NCBI RefSeq assembly: GCF_004770145.1
Contig: NZ_RQFW01000015.1
Coordinates: forward strand, 96,310-160,309
Direction of reading: 5' to 3'
Origin: Leptospira bourretii
GTDB lineage: Bacteria; Spirochaetota; Leptospiria; Leptospirales; Leptospiraceae
DNA: 64,000 bases
The notes below the pieces were generated by a model. It saw nothing but the letters and a program-made list of their open reading frames with translations. It was not told the origin of the DNA and did no database searches. Position numbers and translations under genes: made by a program. Positions 1-9,509 of this stretch are shown one piece after another. How positions within the stretch are numbered: position 1 is the stretch's first letter; each line of letters starts with the position of its first letter.

Positions 1-138
1 CGCCGTAAAAAGGGTCTCTTCTCTTTCTGCTTCGACAATATGAACGGATTCTGCCACCCAAACCTTTTCTTTTCGTGAAAGGCCACGGAACAGTGGGAGA
101 CTAGAAACTAGGTGAATTTTTCCTTCTAAATCTTTCAT
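1..138 (-). CDS. Cyclic-nucleotide-binding-domain protein, N-terminal part
   Basis: Partial gene running off the left edge; only the first 46 codons are present, from an ATG at 138. The visible peptide contains the stretch LVSSLPLFRGLSRKEKVWVAE, which matches the entry helix of cNMP-binding (Crp-type) domains, where 'PLFxGLSxxE' is typical. What follows the domain is outside the window, so it could be a Crp-like regulator or a cNMP domain fused to an effector such as a patatin-like phospholipase; the sequence does not decide. It is divergent from recN, with 130 bases between the two starts. Confidence 0.6.
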   Translation of the reverse strand, partial: MKDLEGKIHLVSSLPLFRGLSRKEKVWVAESVHIVEAEREETLFTA

Positions 139-268
139 ATAGTGTCTTTTCCACCAGAGTTTCAGATGGGAAAGAGAGAGAAATTTCGTTTTTTACCCAA
201 TTCTAAAAAATTTCATTGACTATATTTTTGTTAAGTAGTAACTGTATGTATAGCAAACAGGAGTCTAT

Positions 269-1978
269 ATGATTACACATTTGAAAATTAAAGATTTTGC
301 CCTCTTCGAATCCCTGGAACTTTCTCTTGCGGATGGTCTTTCTGTCTTCACTGGAGAATCTGGTGCCGGAAAATCATTAATTTTCGATGCATTGGCTTCT
401 TTGTTTGGTGGCCGCTGTTCTACAGCCAATATCCGGCAAGGGAAAGACCGGTATTCTTTGCAGGCAGTTCTTTCTTTGACCGGACAAAACTTAGCAAAAG
501 ACTATTTGATGGAGCAAGGTTTCCGTTATACGGGAGATGAGATCATCATCACAAAGGAACTCATGAAGGATGGAAAGGCACGGGTAAAAATTGGAGAGAG
601 CCTTGCTTCCACTACTCATTTACGAGAACTAGGAAAAACCATGGCAGAGATTCATTCCCAAAATGAACAACTCTTCTTATTGGAAAAATCAAACCAATTG
701 GAGTTTCTTGATCGTTTTGGTAATTTGGAATCTCTTAAATTCAAATTCAAATCTGCTTTACAACAATACCGCCATTGGAAACAAAAACTGACTGATTTCG
801 AAGAAACAAGACGTTCCATGATCAAACGAAAAGAAATTTTGGAATACGAAATTGAAGAGATTGAATCCATTTCTCCCAAAGAAGGTGAGGATGAAAGTTT
901 AACGACTGAAGAATCTCTGTTGGCAAATGGTGAAAAACTTGCGGAAAACTACCGTTTGGTGTTAGAGGAATTGACTGAAAAGGAAAACTCAATTTTAAAA
1001 GTATTTCCGACTCTCATTCATGCCATTCAAAAAATTTCCATCTTAATTCCTGAGAAAAAGGAAATGTTAGAAGAATGGGAAGAGGTTTATGATAGATTAA
1101 AATCTCTTAAGTCTGTCATTCGCGAGGAAGAAGAAGAATTATTTTTTAGTCCTGAAAGATTGGATATGGTGCAGTCCAGACTCCAAGATATTAAAAAATT
1201 GAAGAAAAAATACAATGTGAGTTTAGCAGAAATCAATCTTCTTTTAGAAGAAAAAAAATCAGAACTTGAACGTTGGAATGAACAAGCGGGAGATGAGGAT
1301 TTTTTACGAATCAAAAAGGACCAGTGCTTAACCGAGATGAAGGAACTGGGGTTTCAATTGTCAAAGTTACGTCGTAATGTCATTTCTCAGTTTGAAGAGG
1401 AAGTCCAAAAGGAAATGGTGGATTTAGGTTTGGAAGGTGGAAAACTCCAAGTAGTCCTTCGTTGGGAAGAAAATCCTGAGGGGGAAGTGGAAGAGGGTTC
1501 GAAATCTTATTTCCTTTCTGAGTCAGGTCTTGACCAAATTGAGTTTTACTTTAGTGCCAATCCGGGAGAAAAACCAAGACCTCTTCGAAAAGTGGCTTCG
1601 GGGGGAGAATTGTCTCGGGTAATGCTTGCCCTTCGTAGTGTTCTCGGAAAACAGGCACCTTCACCCCAGATGTTGGTCCTTGACGAGATCGACACAGGAC
1701 TTGGTGGGGAGGCCGCGGAAGCAATGGCGGTAAAGCTTAAAAAACTAGCAAGGAACTCACAAATTCTTCTGATTACGCATACCCAACAGGTTGCAGCTTC
1801 AGGGGACCACCAAATCAAGATCGAAAAACGTCAAGAAGGTGGTCGGACGGTCTCATCTGCTTCTGTTTTGGATTTCGAAGAACGGAAACGAGAATTGGCT
1901 CGTATGATTGGTGGCAAACAAGTGACATCGGCAGTGCTAAAAGCGGCGACAGATCTTTTGATGAAAAAAGCAGGTTAG
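269..1978 (+). CDS. recN: DNA repair protein RecN
   Basis: SMC-like ATPase for double-strand-break repair, 569 aa, full length for the family. The N-terminal ATPase half carries the Walker A motif GESGAGKS at residues 29-36. A long charged helical middle (about 150-370) is the expected coiled coil. The C-terminal half has the ABC-type signature SGGELSRVMLAL and the Walker B segment MLVLDEIDTGLGG. An AGGAG ribosome binding site lies 5 bases before the ATG. RecN acts in the cytosol, binding broken ends and supporting RecA-mediated repair. It is monocistronic or leads the following ExbB gene; 75 bases separate them. No clear LexA box was recognised upstream. Identity is secure. Confidence 0.95.
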   Translation: MITHLKIKDFALFESLELSLADGLSVFTGESGAGKSLIFDALASLFGGRCSTANIRQGKDRYSLQAVLSLTGQNLAKDYLMEQGFRYTGDEIIITKELMKDGKARVKIGESLASTTHLRELGKTMAEIHSQNEQLFLLEKSNQLEFLDRFGNLESLKFKFKSALQQYRHWKQKLTDFEETRRSMIKRKEILEYEIEEIESISPKEGEDESLTTEESLLANGEKLAENYRLVLEELTEKENSILKVFPTLIHAIQKISILIPEKKEMLEEWEEVYDRLKSLKSVIREEEEELFFSPERLDMVQSRLQDIKKLKKKYNVSLAEINLLLEEKKSELERWNEQAGDEDFLRIKKDQCLTEMKELGFQLSKLRRNVISQFEEEVQKEMVDLGLEGGKLQVVLRWEENPEGEVEEGSKSYFLSESGLDQIEFYFSANPGEKPRPLRKVASGGELSRVMLALRSVLGKQAPSPQMLVLDEIDTGLGGEAAEAMAVKLKKLARNSQILLITHTQQVAASGDHQIKIEKRQEGGRTVSSASVLDFEERKRELARMIGGKQVTSAVLKAATDLLMKKAG

Positions 1979-2053
1979 CCGTCTAAAAATAGTATTTGGC
2001 GAAAAAGGGAAGACTGAAAACTCTATTCGTAATCCTTCAATGGGGTCTCATTC

Positions 2054-2671
2054 ATGTTTTTTCCTTTCGCTAAATCAGATTCAATCATTTCCTCGGTTCC
2101 ACCGCAAACCATTCCCATTTTAATCATCTTTGTTTCAATTGTTGGTTTTACCATCATCGTGGAACGACTTGTTTACTATTGGAGATTAAAAGCGATCCCT
2201 CAAGACCATTTCCGCCGTGTTCGGGAATTGGCTCGTGAACAAAAATGGGATGATGCAAAGGATGTTTTGGGCCAAGACGTTCAATCTCCGGCAGCTGTAC
2301 TTTTGCGTATGGCCTTTGATCTGAAACGCCGAGGTGTAGAGTTCTGGGAAGAGGACATTCGCCAAGAAGGTTTTCGCCAAATATATTTGATGGAACGTTA
2401 TTTAACAGGTCTAGGAACCATTGCCACCATTGCACCTTTACTCGGAGTTCTTGGAACGGTCATTGGAATTGTTCGTTCCTTTGCGGAAGGAGCGGGAACC
2501 CAAGGTGCGGAAGTTGGTATATCCGAAGCTTTGATTACGACTGCGATGGGACTTGGGATTGCGATTCCTGCATACATTTTTTACAATCTTTTCTCTCGAA
2601 TGAAAGAGGAAAGAATCACAGAAATGGAGAACGTTACAGATTTGGTGTTACCTCACCTAAACAAACGATAA
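2054..2671 (+). CDS. exbB: MotA/TolQ/ExbB proton channel family protein
   Basis: Inner-membrane proton-channel subunit, 205 aa. Membrane segments are visible at about 17-38, 118-142 and 156-178, with the ExbB/TolQ pattern of a large cytoplasmic part between the first and second. The segment LGTIATIAPLLGVLGTVIGI is the conserved pore motif. It is followed 6 bases later by an ExbD partner, so the two form a proton-motive-force-driven energiser of the outer membrane (ExbB-ExbD or TolQ-TolR type). No TonB or TolA gene is adjacent. Position just before bamA suggests co-transcription with outer-membrane assembly. ExbB versus TolQ cannot be separated from sequence alone. Confidence 0.85.
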   Translation: MFFPFAKSDSIISSVPPQTIPILIIFVSIVGFTIIVERLVYYWRLKAIPQDHFRRVRELAREQKWDDAKDVLGQDVQSPAAVLLRMAFDLKRRGVEFWEEDIRQEGFRQIYLMERYLTGLGTIATIAPLLGVLGTVIGIVRSFAEGAGTQGAEVGISEALITTAMGLGIAIPAYIFYNLFSRMKEERITEMENVTDLVLPHLNKR

Positions 2672-2677
2672 AACTAA

Positions 2678-3109
2678 ATGAAATTTCGCAAAACGCAAAA
2701 ATCATTTAATAACATTGAACTTGCACCGCTAATTGATGTTATTTCCTTTATAGTGATTTACTTTTTGATGAATGCAACTTTAGAAAAAAACACTGCATTG
2801 AAAGTGGAATTACCTCGTTCATCCAGTGTCGCTAAAGAAAAACAAAAAGATGAACTTGTCATCACTGTAGACAAACAAGGGAAAATTTATTTGGACCAAA
2901 ATTCAGAACCAGTTCCGCTTGAGGGACTGACTGAAAAAATTAATGGATTTCTTGGTCCTGAAAAAGAAAGAGACCCTAAAAAAAATAAAGTCATTATTCG
3001 TGGAGATGGTGGTGCGTCTTATCAGGTTGTGGTTAAGGTTATCGATGCAGTGAATGCTGCGGGTGTTAGTCGCTTTAACCTGGCCATGGTAAAAGGCACA
3101 TCTAAGTGA
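2678..3109 (+). CDS. exbD: ExbD/TolR family protein
   Basis: Partner of the preceding channel protein, 143 aa. One N-terminal membrane segment (about 15-33) contains [18 protein letters not shown]20 corresponds to the proton-carrying aspartate conserved in ExbD/TolR. The periplasmic part ends in a typical ExbD fold with '[24 protein letters not shown]' style pattern. It starts 6 bases after the ExbB stop and ends 4 bases before the TTG start of bamA, so the three genes are one transcription unit. Together they couple the proton gradient to outer-membrane work. The local substrate is unknown. Confidence 0.85.
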   Translation: MKFRKTQKSFNNIELAPLIDVISFIVIYFLMNATLEKNTALKVELPRSSSVAKEKQKDELVITVDKQGKIYLDQNSEPVPLEGLTEKINGFLGPEKERDPKKNKVIIRGDGGASYQVVVKVIDAVNAAGVSRFNLAMVKGTSK

Positions 3110-3113
3110 TTCT

Positions 3114-5990
3114 TTGAATATTCGAAAGAAAATAAAGTATTTTAGTCTTTTTGTTTTATCTCTCCTTTTATTAGTTTCGGCAGAGTGGGTTTCCCTTTGG
3201 TCAAATCGCTCTGTGTTTATTGATAAAGTCATTACCAAGATTGAATTTAAGGGAAATATCAATACCTCTTCTGATGATATTTTGGATTTAATGGACATGC
3301 GCCCTGGGATGCAATTGTCTCAAGGTATTTTGAACGCAGATATGCGTGCTCTTTTTGTTTCAGGGTTCTTTTATCATATCGATATCCAAGGTGAAGCTGA
3401 CGGAGACGGAGTTAAAATCCTTGTGGTTGTAAAAGAACGACCTCGGGTGAAAGACATTGACTTTATTGGGGCCGATGAAGTATTTCCTTCCGATTTACGC
3501 GATAAAATCCCGTTGAAAGAAAACGAAGTGATCACTCCGAAAAAAGTGACTCTTTCCAAAGAAGTAATTTTAAAAAAGTACCGAGATGAAGGTTTCTTTT
3601 TAGCATATGTACGTTTTGAAACAGAACCGGTAAATCCTGAAACAAACACAGTAAAGGTGAAGTTCATTATTGATGAAGGTGAAGAAATCCCCGTCAGTAA
3701 AATTAATATTTTTGGAAATAGCGAAATCGATACCTACGATATCCAAGGCATCATGGATTTGAAAGAAAGTGGGATTATTGAATCAGGTGTATTTAAAGAA
3801 TCCGCTTTTGAATCTGATAAACAGAAAATTTCTGCTTATTTAAAATCAAAAGGTTATGTTGATGCAGAACTTAGTAACGAAGGAACCAACTGGGAAATTC
3901 GTTGGGAAAATCCGCAGAAAAAAGACAAACGTGTGGTAATTGTTAATTTTAAGATTATAGAAGGAGAACAATACTTCTATAATGGGTATTCCACAAGTCA
4001 CGATATGACCATTGCTCCCAATGGAATGCCACAGTTTTTAAACAAAGAAAATAACCCGATTGGAACACCAAAAGAAGAGTGGGCGCCCGTATACCCTGTT
4101 AAGTTCTTGGAGGACCAATTTGAATTTGCCCCAGCAGATGTAGGTGAAGTTTTTGATGAAACAAAGTTCCAAAAAGATAGAGCTTCCATTAACGAAGCTT
4201 ATTCGGCAAAAGGGTATTTATTTGCTCAGGTAATTCCGCGGAGAAAGGTCATTGAGTTGAGTGATGGATCCTTGTCACGATACGAAAACTGTGATAAACG
4301 CGGAAGTTCAGATGGAAGTTCTGATTGTACAGAGGAATACAACCGACTGAATGTCGCAAAATTAAGAAAGATTTATGAAGATGAGCCAAAGTTACGAGGT
4401 AAAAAATTCATCCATGTCGATTTTACAATTCGTGAGAACAATTTAGCTTTTATTGAAAACATCATTATCAAAGGAAATAAAAAAACACAGGATCGTGTGG
4501 TTCGTAGAGAACTTCTTTTTAAACCTGGTGACCTTTTTAATTCCACACTTGTAAATCGTTCCAGAGAACGTATTTTTAACTTAGGTTATTTTAAAGAAGT
4601 AAACTTTAACATGAGACCGGGTTCAGATGAAACCAAAATGAACCTCATCATTGAACTTGTGGAACAACCCACAGGAACAGTCTCAATGGGGGGTGGTTAC
4701 GGAACTATTACTGGATTCTCCATCTTTACTCAGTTAGGTGAAAATAACTTAAATGGTTCCGGGCAACAAATCACTGGTCGGGTAGAGTTTGGTCCGATTC
4801 GTCGTTATTTACAAATTTCCTGGACTGAACCTTGGTTTATGGACAAACCTTGGTCACTTACCCTTTCTGCTTTTTATTCTTCCCGAACTTTGTATGTGGG
4901 AGCGACTTCCATTACAGAAAACAACAACCAAGGGATTAAGGAAGTTGCTTCTTATGAACGTTCTGGTGTGGGGGTGAGTGCGGGACTTGGTCACAGGTTT
5001 CTCATTAACTGGACTCACTTCCATCGTTATTCTCCGTCCTTTTTTGCATCCACTAGACCAACCTCACTTGTATCTGATCAAGTTTTAGCGGAAGTGGATC
5101 GTGGTTGGCAATTTCGCTCTCAGTTAACAAACGGTATTGCTTACGATAGTCGTGATAACGTATTCAATTCAACCCAAGGTTTTAATTTAATTTTTTCAGT
5201 AGATAACGTGGGTCAGTTCCTTGGTGGAGAGTCCCATTTCGATCAGTTCAGTCCAATTTTGGAATACTACCATACATGGTTCGATTATACATTTTTTGGA
5301 CTCATTCGCAAAAACGCACTTAGGCGGTGGCGGGTAGTCCAACAATTTAGAACCTCATCTGTATTTACATTTGAACGAACTCCGAAGTATAAAAATCAGG
5401 ATAAAGAAAGAATCCCTTATATACAGGTCCAAGACAGGTTGTTCCTTGGCGGGTATGAATCACTTCGCGGTTGGTTTTTTGATGATAAATACTATCCTGA
5501 TGAATGGAAGGATGGTGCTTCCAGTAGGGTATTGTTTACTTCTGAAATGCGATTCCCCATTGAACCTTCGTTACTATGGTTTGTTGTTTTCTTTGATGCG
5601 GGTGCGATGTATGAACAAATTAACCGCGCAGTGGGAGAAAGAAAAGAGTTCTTCAAAAATTATGATTCTTTAGTCAGAGCCCAACGGGAAAAAGAACCAG
5701 TTGAAACCTACTTGTATGAAAATTACAATTCATATGGACAAAAACTGCCGGATTCGCCTCTCGTTGTGAATGATCCAGGTAATTTGGTTCTTTCTAGTAA
5801 AAACCTTTCCATGTCAAACTTCCGTTTTTCATGGGGATTTGGACTAAGGATTCAGATTCCCGTATTGCCTCTACGTTTGTATTTTGCGCAAAGGATTCGT
5901 TATACGGGTGTGGAAGACAGACCTTTTGGTCTTTATCCCGACAATAATAGTTTTCAATTCGTTTTTGGTATTGGAGATATGCGATTCTAA
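3114..5990 (+). CDS. bamA: Outer membrane protein assembly factor BamA (Omp85)
   Basis: Omp85-family insertase for outer-membrane proteins, 958 aa, longer than the roughly 800 aa of proteobacterial BamA. It starts with TTG; no ATG or GTG gives a full signal sequence. Residues 1-25 form a signal peptide (basic NIRKKIKY then a hydrophobic run). POTRA repeats occupy the region to about residue 520, for example FIENIIIKGNKKTQDRVVRREL, and the C-terminal beta-barrel ends in GIGDMRF, an aromatic-ended beta-signal. Two insertions lie within the POTRA region, one of them with a cysteine pair (NCDKRGSSDGSSDC). The stop directly abuts the helicase GTG. Role: folding barrels into the outer membrane with periplasmic Bam lipoproteins, none of which is nearby. 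Confidence 0.92.
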   Translation: MNIRKKIKYFSLFVLSLLLLVSAEWVSLWSNRSVFIDKVITKIEFKGNINTSSDDILDLMDMRPGMQLSQGILNADMRALFVSGFFYHIDIQGEADGDGVKILVVVKERPRVKDIDFIGADEVFPSDLRDKIPLKENEVITPKKVTLSKEVILKKYRDEGFFLAYVRFETEPVNPETNTVKVKFIIDEGEEIPVSKINIFGNSEIDTYDIQGIMDLKESGIIESGVFKESAFESDKQKISAYLKSKGYVDAELSNEGTNWEIRWENPQKKDKRVVIVNFKIIEGEQYFYNGYSTSHDMTIAPNGMPQFLNKENNPIGTPKEEWAPVYPVKFLEDQFEFAPADVGEVFDETKFQKDRASINEAYSAKGYLFAQVIPRRKVIELSDGSLSRYENCDKRGSSDGSSDCTEEYNRLNVAKLRKIYEDEPKLRGKKFIHVDFTIRENNLAFIENIIIKGNKKTQDRVVRRELLFKPGDLFNSTLVNRSRERIFNLGYFKEVNFNMRPGSDETKMNLIIELVEQPTGTVSMGGGYGTITGFSIFTQLGENNLNGSGQQITGRVEFGPIRRYLQISWTEPWFMDKPWSLTLSAFYSSRTLYVGATSITENNNQGIKEVASYERSGVGVSAGLGHRFLINWTHFHRYSPSFFASTRPTSLVSDQVLAEVDRGWQFRSQLTNGIAYDSRDNVFNSTQGFNLIFSVDNVGQFLGGESHFDQFSPILEYYHTWFDYTFFGLIRKNALRRWRVVQQFRTSSVFTFERTPKYKNQDKERIPYIQVQDRLFLGGYESLRGWFFDDKYYPDEWKDGASSRVLFTSEMRFPIEPSLLWFVVFFDAGAMYEQINRAVGERKEFFKNYDSLVRAQREKEPVETYLYENYNSYGQKLPDSPLVVNDPGNLVLSSKNLSMSNFRFSWGFGLRIQIPVLPLRLYFAQRIRYTGVEDRPFGLYPDNNSFQFVFGIGDMRF

Positions 5991-8174
5991 GTGGAGTTAG
6001 TGGGGCTTAATTCCGAACAAAAAAAAGCTGTTGAAACAGTTGATGGGCCACTCCTGATTCTCGCTGGTGCAGGTTCAGGTAAAACTCGAGTCATTACCTA
6101 CCGAATCGCTAACCTCATTCTCAATCATAAAGTTTATCCGAATCAAATTCTTGCTGTTACTTTTACGAACAAAGCTGCGGAGGAAATGCGCAGTCGTTGC
6201 CGGAGTTTACTACCGGAGGGGAATGCTGAACCATTGGTTCGTACTTTCCATTCCCTTTGTTTGTATTTGTTACGTAGGGAAGGAAAAGTTTTGGGGCTTG
6301 GAAATAATTTTACTGTTTACGACAGTGATATGCAAGAGTCTCTCATTAAAGAAATTCTAAAATCCAAAGATATGGACACAAAGGAGTTTCGTCCTTCTAG
6401 TCTTGCGAATGCCTTCTCTTCGGCAAAAGATTCTTTTATGACAGCAGAAGAATATGCCAAAAAAAAGGCGGATGATTCTTATACAAAAACAATTGCTTCT
6501 GTTTTTTTAGAATATGAAAAACGAAAAGATTTGCGGAATGCTTTGGATTTTGGTGATTTGATTTTAAAAACAGTTATTCTGTTTCGTGATTTCCCCGTCA
6601 TTTTGGAAAAATACCAAAGGTTATGGAAATACATTATGGTGGATGAATACCAAGATACAAATAAAATTCAGTATCATTTGGTGCAGTCTCTTTCCTCCTT
6701 TCACAAAAATCTTTGTGTGGTAGGAGATGATGACCAATCTATTTATTCTTGGCGTGGTGCAGATATTTCTAATATTCTTAATTTTAAAAAAGATTATCCA
6801 GAAGCTGTTGTTGTTAAGTTAGAAGAAAACTATCGTTCTACAAAAACAATTATTGAAACGGCTGCAGCTTTAATTGCCAATAATAAACAACGAACAAATA
6901 AAACTTTAAGAACCGAGAATCCTATTGGAGATAAAATCAAACTCACTTCTTATCAGAATGAGATTGAAGAAGCAGAAGGAATTGTTCAAAAAATCCAGGC
7001 AAATGTGAGACAGGGACAAAAGTATTCGAACTTTGCTGTATTTTATAGAACCAATTCCCAATCTCGTTATTTTGAAGAAGCACTGAGAAAAAAAGCAATT
7101 CCCTATAAAATTTTTGGTGGGTTCCGCTTTTTTGACCGGAAAGAAGTAAAGGATTTGATTGCTTATCTTTCAGTGGTAGTCAATCCAGTCGATTCTACTT
7201 CTCTTCTTCGTATCATCAACTCGCCACCTCGAGGGATCGGCGATACAACTGTGAATCGTTTGTTATCCTATTCTGTGAGTGAAGGTCTGTCTTTATTTGA
7301 ATGTTTGGGAAAGACGGTGCCTGATATCAAAAAAGGAACTTTGCAGAAGTTGTCTTCCTTATATAGGATGTTTGATTCTTCGATGGAAGATCTTGGAAAA
7401 AAAACTCCTTCTGAAATTGCTTATGATGTTTTGGAACACTCTGGGTATCGCGAATTTTTAGAGAATGAAGGTACGGAAGATTCTTTTTCCAGGTTGTCAA
7501 ACTTAAATGAGTTTGTGAATGCATTAAAGGAATTTGAAGAAAATAATCCAGAAGCAACACTTGAAGAATATCTTGGAAATATATCTTTGATTACCAGTGA
7601 AGACAACACCAAAGAATTACCTGACTATGTCATTCTAATGACTGTCCATAATGCAAAAGGACTAGAATTCCAACATGTATTTATGGCAGGAATGGAAGAG
7701 GGAACTTTTCCGCATTTTCTATCCATTGATTCGGCAGATGGTTTGGAAGAAGAGAGAAGGCTTGCTTATGTGGCGATCACTCGTGCTCGTAAAAATTTAG
7801 AAATTAGTTTTTCGCGGTTCACTCGAAAGTTCGGTGAAATAGAAGCAAGGTTGCCTTCCCAATTTTTGGAAGAACTTCCGAGCCAATTCATTGAGGGAGA
7901 ATTTACCGAAAATCGTTTTGGTGTCAGGAGACCAGAGTTTTCACCGAGAGCAGAAAGATTTCAGAAATCAGAAGAAAAATTTGAAACAGTACTCGCAAAG
8001 TCTGGCGATGGGGATTTCCAAGTTGGAACCAAAGTGCGCCATAAAGTCTACGGAGATGGTCGTATTTTAACCATCTCGGGATCGGGGGACAATCGAAAGG
8101 TGGAAGTTCGATTTGGTTCTCATTTGGATAAAAAATTCTTATTGGCATACACACCATTAGAGATAATTTCATGA
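5991..8174 (+). CDS. pcrA: ATP-dependent DNA helicase UvrD/PcrA
   Basis: Superfamily 1A 3'-5' helicase, 727 aa. Motif I is LAGAGSGKTRVI (about 23-34), motif Ia TFTNKAAEEM, motif II VDEYQDTN, motif III VVGDDDQSIYSWRGA, and motifs V/VI MTVHNAKGLEF and YVAITRA. The last 50 residues (GTKVRHKVYGDGRI onward) form the Tudor-like C-terminal domain that in PcrA/UvrD contacts RNA polymerase. It begins with GTG immediately after the bamA stop; a second in-frame GTG at 6000 is a possible start and would drop three residues. Roles known for the family: nucleotide-excision and mismatch repair, and removal of RecA filaments. PcrA versus UvrD naming is a convention here. Confidence 0.92.
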   Translation: MELVGLNSEQKKAVETVDGPLLILAGAGSGKTRVITYRIANLILNHKVYPNQILAVTFTNKAAEEMRSRCRSLLPEGNAEPLVRTFHSLCLYLLRREGKVLGLGNNFTVYDSDMQESLIKEILKSKDMDTKEFRPSSLANAFSSAKDSFMTAEEYAKKKADDSYTKTIASVFLEYEKRKDLRNALDFGDLILKTVILFRDFPVILEKYQRLWKYIMVDEYQDTNKIQYHLVQSLSSFHKNLCVVGDDDQSIYSWRGADISNILNFKKDYPEAVVVKLEENYRSTKTIIETAAALIANNKQRTNKTLRTENPIGDKIKLTSYQNEIEEAEGIVQKIQANVRQGQKYSNFAVFYRTNSQSRYFEEALRKKAIPYKIFGGFRFFDRKEVKDLIAYLSVVVNPVDSTSLLRIINSPPRGIGDTTVNRLLSYSVSEGLSLFECLGKTVPDIKKGTLQKLSSLYRMFDSSMEDLGKKTPSEIAYDVLEHSGYREFLENEGTEDSFSRLSNLNEFVNALKEFEENNPEATLEEYLGNISLITSEDNTKELPDYVILMTVHNAKGLEFQHVFMAGMEEGTFPHFLSIDSADGLEEERRLAYVAITRARKNLEISFSRFTRKFGEIEARLPSQFLEELPSQFIEGEFTENRFGVRRPEFSPRAERFQKSEEKFETVLAKSGDGDFQVGTKVRHKVYGDGRILTISGSGDNRKVEVRFGSHLDKKFLLAYTPLEIIS

Positions 8175-8192
8175 ACTAGAAGAGGAATGGCT

Positions 8193-8621
8193 ATGAATCG
8201 GATTTGGACTTTAAGTATAATTGTATTGTTTCCTTTGACATTAGTAAATGCACAGCAGAACTCTGGTTTGGCGGACGAGTTTACTAAGTTAGAAGATTAC
8301 CTTCGGAATCCAAAACTAACGGAAGAACAGAAAAAAAAGAATTTCGAATCCAATATGGTTAGTTCAGTTCGAAGTACTCTTTCTAAACGTCTAGCAAATC
8401 CTAAAAAAGATTTAAAGGATCTAAAATTTCAGGACTTACAAACGGAACGACCAGAAGGAACAAATACTTTTTTTGTTAAGTATAAAAACTATTATTTTCA
8501 ATACCAATTCCCAGTAGATCCAGAAACATATGTTACTTCTCCATCGGAAGAGATCGTATTGGAAAAACCGGAAGGTTTGGATTTAGGTTCAAACGCCCAT
8601 AAAGAAGAAAAAAAGAATTAG
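8193..8621 (+). CDS. Conserved hypothetical secreted protein
   Basis: Protein of 142 aa without a recognised domain. The ATG at 8193 is preferred over the one at 8187 because the AGAGGA ribosome binding site at 8181-8186 is 6 bases from it and touches the earlier one. Residues 1-20 (MNRIWTLSIIVLFPLTLVNA) form a signal peptide with an ANA-like cleavage site before QQN, so the product is probably periplasmic. The mature part is very rich in lysine and glutamate with a few aromatic residues (YKNYYFQYQF). It lies between the helicase and a CysQ-like phosphatase in the same direction. Function unknown. Confidence 0.7.
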   Translation: MNRIWTLSIIVLFPLTLVNAQQNSGLADEFTKLEDYLRNPKLTEEQKKKNFESNMVSSVRSTLSKRLANPKKDLKDLKFQDLQTERPEGTNTFFVKYKNYYFQYQFPVDPETYVTSPSEEIVLEKPEGLDLGSNAHKEEKKN

Positions 8622-8639
8622 ATTACTGATCAGGACGGA

Positions 8640-9509
8640 ATGGAAGAAAAAGATTTTCAGGAAGTTTGGCGGTGGGTTCTATCAGTTGGAGATTCTATTC
8701 TTTCCATTTATAAATCAGACTTCCAAATTCGCGACAAAGGTGGCAACGACCCTGTTACCGAGGCTGATTTGTTTGCAAGTGAGTTTCTTTTTGAAAAAAT
8801 TTCTTCACGTTTTCCGAACCATGGTTTTTTATCAGAAGAAAAAACAGATACAAATAGACGTTTGGACAAGGAATGGGTTTGGATTTTAGATCCTATTGAT
8901 GGAACTCGTGAATTTGTAAAAAAAAATGACCAGTTTGCTTTGAGTTTGGGCCTTGTTCGTAATGGTGAAGCGGTTTGGGGAGTGATATTTAATCCTGCTA
9001 CTGGAGAATTTTTTTCCAAAATTAGAAATACTTTTTTTGCGAAATTACAACCTCCATTTTCCACAGAAGAAAATTTTAGAACTCTCGTGGTGGAAAGCGG
9101 TTCCGTATTGCACCCGTTAGAGGAATCAAAACCTGTTCCTAATAAACCCGTTTTACTTGTGTCTTTATCGGAAATGAAAGAAGGACTTTTCTCCGATTCT
9201 TTTTGGCAGGAAGATTTTGAGATTCGATCCATGGGAAGCATCGCTTATAAATTGGGGCTTTTGTCTGCAGGATTTATTGATCTAATTGTTTCCTTAAAAC
9301 CCAAAAACGAATGGGACATTTGTGGAGGCATTGCTCTTTTGGATGAAGAGAATTTCACTTCTTTTCCTTTAAAGGACAAAGGATATCTTTTTAACCAGTC
9401 CAATACCTTATCTTATGGATTGGTTGCTGGTAAAAAAACTGCTGTCCAATATTTAGAATCCAAAATAGATATCCACCAATTATCCCTCAAGGTAAAGGAA
9501 CGATGGTAA
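8640..9509 (+). CDS. Inositol monophosphatase family protein, CysQ-like
   Basis: Mg-dependent phosphatase of the inositol monophosphatase superfamily, 289 aa. Metal-binding motifs are in order: DPVTEAD (37-43), SEE (65-67), DPIDGTREF (84-92) and NEWDICGG near the C-terminus. The segment DPIDGTREFVKKNDQFALSLGLV resembles CysQ, the 3'(2'),5'-bisphosphate nucleotidase (LDGTKEFIxRNGEF), better than inositol monophosphatase. Likely reaction: pAp to AMP and phosphate, linked to sulphate assimilation, though substrate cannot be proved here. Its end overlaps the next glycosyltransferase start by 7 bases, implying translational coupling. Confidence 0.8.
   Translation: MEEKDFQEVWRWVLSVGDSILSIYKSDFQIRDKGGNDPVTEADLFASEFLFEKISSRFPNHGFLSEEKTDTNRRLDKEWVWILDPIDGTREFVKKNDQFALSLGLVRNGEAVWGVIFNPATGEFFSKIRNTFFAKLQPPFSTEENFRTLVVESGSVLHPLEESKPVPNKPVLLVSLSEMKEGLFSDSFWQEDFEIRSMGSIAYKLGLLSAGFIDLIVSLKPKNEWDICGGIALLDEENFTSFPLKDKGYLFNQSNTLSYGLVAGKKTAVQYLESKIDIHQLSLKVKERW

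Noticed and set aside
8708..9241. 177-codon minus-strand frame opposite the CysQ-like gene
   Set aside because: Antisense to a gene with all catalytic motifs; serine and lysine composition is typical of a shadow.
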